15,629 bases of DNA from an archaeon (GTDB lineage: Archaea; Asgardarchaeota; Hermodarchaeia; Hermodarchaeales; Hermodarchaeaceae), in assembly GCA_016550405.1 (NCBI GenBank), contig JABXGX010000208.1:1-15629 (forward strand). Direction: 5' to 3'. The notes below the pieces were generated by a model. That model saw only the letters and a list, made by a program, of their open reading frames with translations. It was not told the DNA's origin and did no database searches. Below are positions 13,939 through 15,629 of this stretch, piece after piece (positions within the stretch are counted from its first letter, which is position 1; each line of letters begins with the position of its first letter). A program made the position numbers and the translations under genes.

Positions 13939-15396
13939 ATGGATGCAAAGACCTTCCAGCAGTTTGACGACTTTATTCATTCCAAATCCGTCGCCCTGAT
14001 CGGCACTAGCCCATCTGCCGGATTCTATTGGCTTAAGTCATTCCTCAACTATGGCTTTCCTGGAAAAATCTATCCCGTGAATCCGAAAATCGATGAAGCC
14101 TTAGGATTAAAATTTTTCAAAACACTCAGTGATATTTCGGATCCGATTGATTATGCAATTCTCCGAGTTCCTGCTCAAATCGTTCCGAGAGTTCTTCACG
14201 AATGCATCGCTAAAGGTATAAAAGCAGTCACCATCTTCACTAGTGGATTCAGTGAACTCGGAACCAAAGAAGGAGCTCAACGGGAAAAAGAAATCACTGA
14301 GATTATCAAGTCGAGTTCCCTCCGGGCTTTCGGTCCAAATTGCATGGGTCTAACGTGCCCGGAATCTCATTTTGCGTTTCGCCCTGATTTGAAGCCCAAC
14401 CAAGGACCTGTTGGTTTCATCTCCCAATCCGGGGGGAAAGCAATTGATGCGTATCTAGCAGTTACTGAAACCCAACTGGGGTGTAGCAAAGTCTTTAGTT
14501 ATGGAAACGAAGCTGACATTAGTAGCTGGGAGTTGGTCGAGTATCTCCACCAAGATACCAAGACCCAAGTTATTGGGATGTATATAGAAGGAGTTCATGA
14601 TGGACCGCGACTTCGGAATGCCATTGCAGAGTGTGCTCCTACTAAACCCATTGTTGTCTGGAAATCTGGAGCCACTGATGCAGGAAAACGCGCCGTGTCC
14701 AGCCATAGTGCCGCTTTAGCCGGATCCACCAATATCTGGCAAGCATTGCTTCACCAGACTGGTGCAGTGACTGTCGATAGTTTTGAACGCCTTGTCAATG
14801 CTATTGTGACCTTTATTCGATGTCCGCCACCACCAGGTAAACGCGTCGCCTTAATCGCAATTAGTGGAGGGGCCGGAGTGGCTGGCACCGACTCCCTAGC
14901 TCATTATGGGTTTGATATTCCGCGACTTAGCTCAAAAACAGTGCAGGCATTGTCAACAGTGATTAATGCCGTGGGCACCAACATCCGAAATCCGGTTGAC
15001 ATGGCCTCTAGTTATTTTTATCCAGAAAATACTGTCGAAACGATTCACCACGTTGCTGAAGATAAGAACATTGATGCCATCATCGTTGAAGCCGCCCCTC
15101 ATTATGTACATTTCATGGCCAACCATATGGATCTCAAGGATATGGCAACTGTCTACTGGGACATGATGATTAAAGCAGGTCGATATTGCGTTAAAGAATT
15201 GCATAAACCCTTTTTTGTTGCCGTTCCTGCGGTTGGTTATGCACTTGAGAATCTAGCGACACGCGAGCAATTTCGTAAAGCCAACCTCCCGGTGTTCTCG
15301 AATATCGCAGAAGCTGCGGATATCCTGAAACTAATCCATGACTACTACCAACGACACCCCAAGATGCCAGTGCCCCCAGACCTCCAACTTGACTAG
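13939..15396 (+). CDS. ADP-forming acyl-CoA synthetase, alpha subunit
   Basis: The 485-residue protein matches the alpha subunit of archaeal acetate/acyl-CoA ligase (ADP-forming), which converts acyl-CoA, ADP and phosphate to acid, ATP and CoA in the cytoplasm. Domains in order are a CoA-binding Rossmann fold (SVALIGTSPSAGFYWL, then GKIYPVNPK), FGPNCMG at 131-137, SQSGG at 162-166, and SSHSAALAGS carrying the catalytic phospho-histidine H256. The ligase-CoA domain follows, with RVALIAISGGAGVAGTDSL and NIRNPVDMASSYF. The length fits a stand-alone alpha subunit (about 460). The ATP-grasp beta subunit (about 230 residues) is not fused and is not encoded within the window. The acyl substrate cannot be read from the sequence. 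ATG 13939 is the first start in a clean leader. Confidence 0.9.
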   Translation: MDAKTFQQFDDFIHSKSVALIGTSPSAGFYWLKSFLNYGFPGKIYPVNPKIDEALGLKFFKTLSDISDPIDYAILRVPAQIVPRVLHECIAKGIKAVTIFTSGFSELGTKEGAQREKEITEIIKSSSLRAFGPNCMGLTCPESHFAFRPDLKPNQGPVGFISQSGGKAIDAYLAVTETQLGCSKVFSYGNEADISSWELVEYLHQDTKTQVIGMYIEGVHDGPRLRNAIAECAPTKPIVVWKSGATDAGKRAVSSHSAALAGSTNIWQALLHQTGAVTVDSFERLVNAIVTFIRCPPPPGKRVALIAISGGAGVAGTDSLAHYGFDIPRLSSKTVQALSTVINAVGTNIRNPVDMASSYFYPENTVETIHHVAEDKNIDAIIVEAAPHYVHFMANHMDLKDMATVYWDMMIKAGRYCVKELHKPFFVAVPAVGYALENLATREQFRKANLPVFSNIAEAADILKLIHDYYQRHPKMPVPPDLQLD

Positions 15397-15439
15397 AGGT
15401 TCTATGAGGCCACGCTTACCCTATGCCGGGTTCCGTAAA

Positions 15440-15464
15440 TTTTTATGGCTGTAAAGTAGTTTTT
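15440..15464 (+). terminator. Two T5 tracts after the synthetase gene
   Basis: T5 tracts at 15440-15444 and 15460-15464 lie 44-68 bases beyond the stop codon, without a strong hairpin, as expected for archaeal termination. Confidence 0.45.
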
Positions 15465-15484
15465 AAAGCAGCGCAGAATGAAAT

Positions 15485-15515
15485 CTTTAAATAAGAAAAC
15501 TGAGCGCTTTAAATG
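15485..15515 (+). promoter_or_regulatory. Two TATA-like boxes for the gene beyond the right edge
   Basis: CTTTAAATA (15485-15493) and CTTTAAATG (15507-15515) have the same core as the other TATA boxes here. They precede a pyrimidine-rich leader (15541-15584) and the terminal Shine-Dalgarno by over 100 nt. Confidence 0.4.
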
Positions 15516-15589
15516 GGAACACTGGGTTTGGCGATAGATATTGGCACTTCCCTCCCCCCTAGAAAACCATTCCCTCTCCCCTCCAATTG

Positions 15590-15613
15590 TGTCCTTTAGG
15601 ACAAATGTCCTTT
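15590..15613 (+). promoter_or_regulatory. Palindrome TGTCCT-TT-AGGACA plus a third half-site
   Basis: A perfect 14-bp palindrome (15590-15603) is followed by a direct copy of its left arm, TGTCCTTT at 15606-15613. It lies just before the ribosome binding site of the next gene. It could be an operator or two alternative mRNA hairpins that expose or hide the leader. Confidence 0.45.
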
Positions 15614-15617
15614 TTAT

Positions 15618-15624
15618 GGAGGTG
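15618..15624 (+). promoter_or_regulatory. Shine-Dalgarno GGAGGTG for the next gene
   Basis: GGAGGTG is a near-complete match to the anti-Shine-Dalgarno. With the following CCTAA it places a start codon immediately after the window end, on the plus strand. Confidence 0.55.
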
Positions 15625-15629
15625 CCTAA

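Noticed and set aside
1..15629. CRISPR array or cas genes
   Set aside because: No regularly spaced direct repeats and no Cas-like proteins were seen.

Overview
The window looks like a piece of a mesophilic archaeal chromosome. Start sites carry GGTGA/GGAGGTG-type Shine-Dalgarno sequences. TATA boxes (TTTAAATA, TTATAAAA) lie about 25-60 nt ahead of starts, and genes end in oligo-T tracts with no GC-rich hairpin. Several proteins belong to families that are mainly or characteristically archaeal: an ADP-forming acyl-CoA synthetase alpha subunit, a Tfx-like regulator, and signal-anchored beta-propellers with C-terminal membrane segments. An Asgard archaeon, possibly Thorarchaeia-like, would fit, but that is inference from gene style and not proven by a marker gene.

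Layout. Positions 2-1684 hold a gene cut by the window's left edge, with two LAGLIDADG-like motifs. It converges on a uvrB fragment (1790-2101, minus) that keeps only about the first 100 residues. A saccharopine-dehydrogenase-family oxidoreductase follows (2242-3702, plus). Next is a minus-strand operon of a Tfx-like regulator with a cysteine cluster and a small two-helix membrane protein (3920-4998). Its promoter is bracketed by two copies of a 24-bp operator-like element. Then come two broken genes: an Eis-like acetyltransferase stopped by one in-frame TAA (5189-6388, minus) and a TfoX_N-like gene with two tandem stops and two frameshifts (6495-6840, plus). A SAM methyltransferase (6846-7598) and two membrane-anchored beta-propeller proteins (7741-10967) continue on the minus strand, preceded by a large ATP-type PEP carboxykinase homologue (11002-12936).

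The 427-bp region 12937-13363 has no protein gene. It contains a palindrome at the carboxykinase promoter and a separate TATA box followed by consecutive hairpins. These end in a sequence resembling the 3' end (omega-RNA scaffold) of an IS200/IS605 tnpB element, with no tnpB present. A QueT-like transporter (13364-13867) and an ADP-forming acyl-CoA synthetase alpha subunit (13939-15396) follow on the plus strand. The window closes with a promoter-like, palindrome-bearing leader and a strong ribosome binding site for a gene just beyond the edge.

The genes do not form one pathway. PEP carboxykinase and the ADP-forming synthetase are central carbon and energy enzymes, and QueT suggests salvage of a deazapurine tRNA precursor. 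The strongest unexplained signals are the paired operator at the Tfx-like operon and the orphan structured RNA candidate at 13047-13213. Three decayed or truncated genes plus the mobile-element remnant show that parts of the window are undergoing gene loss.
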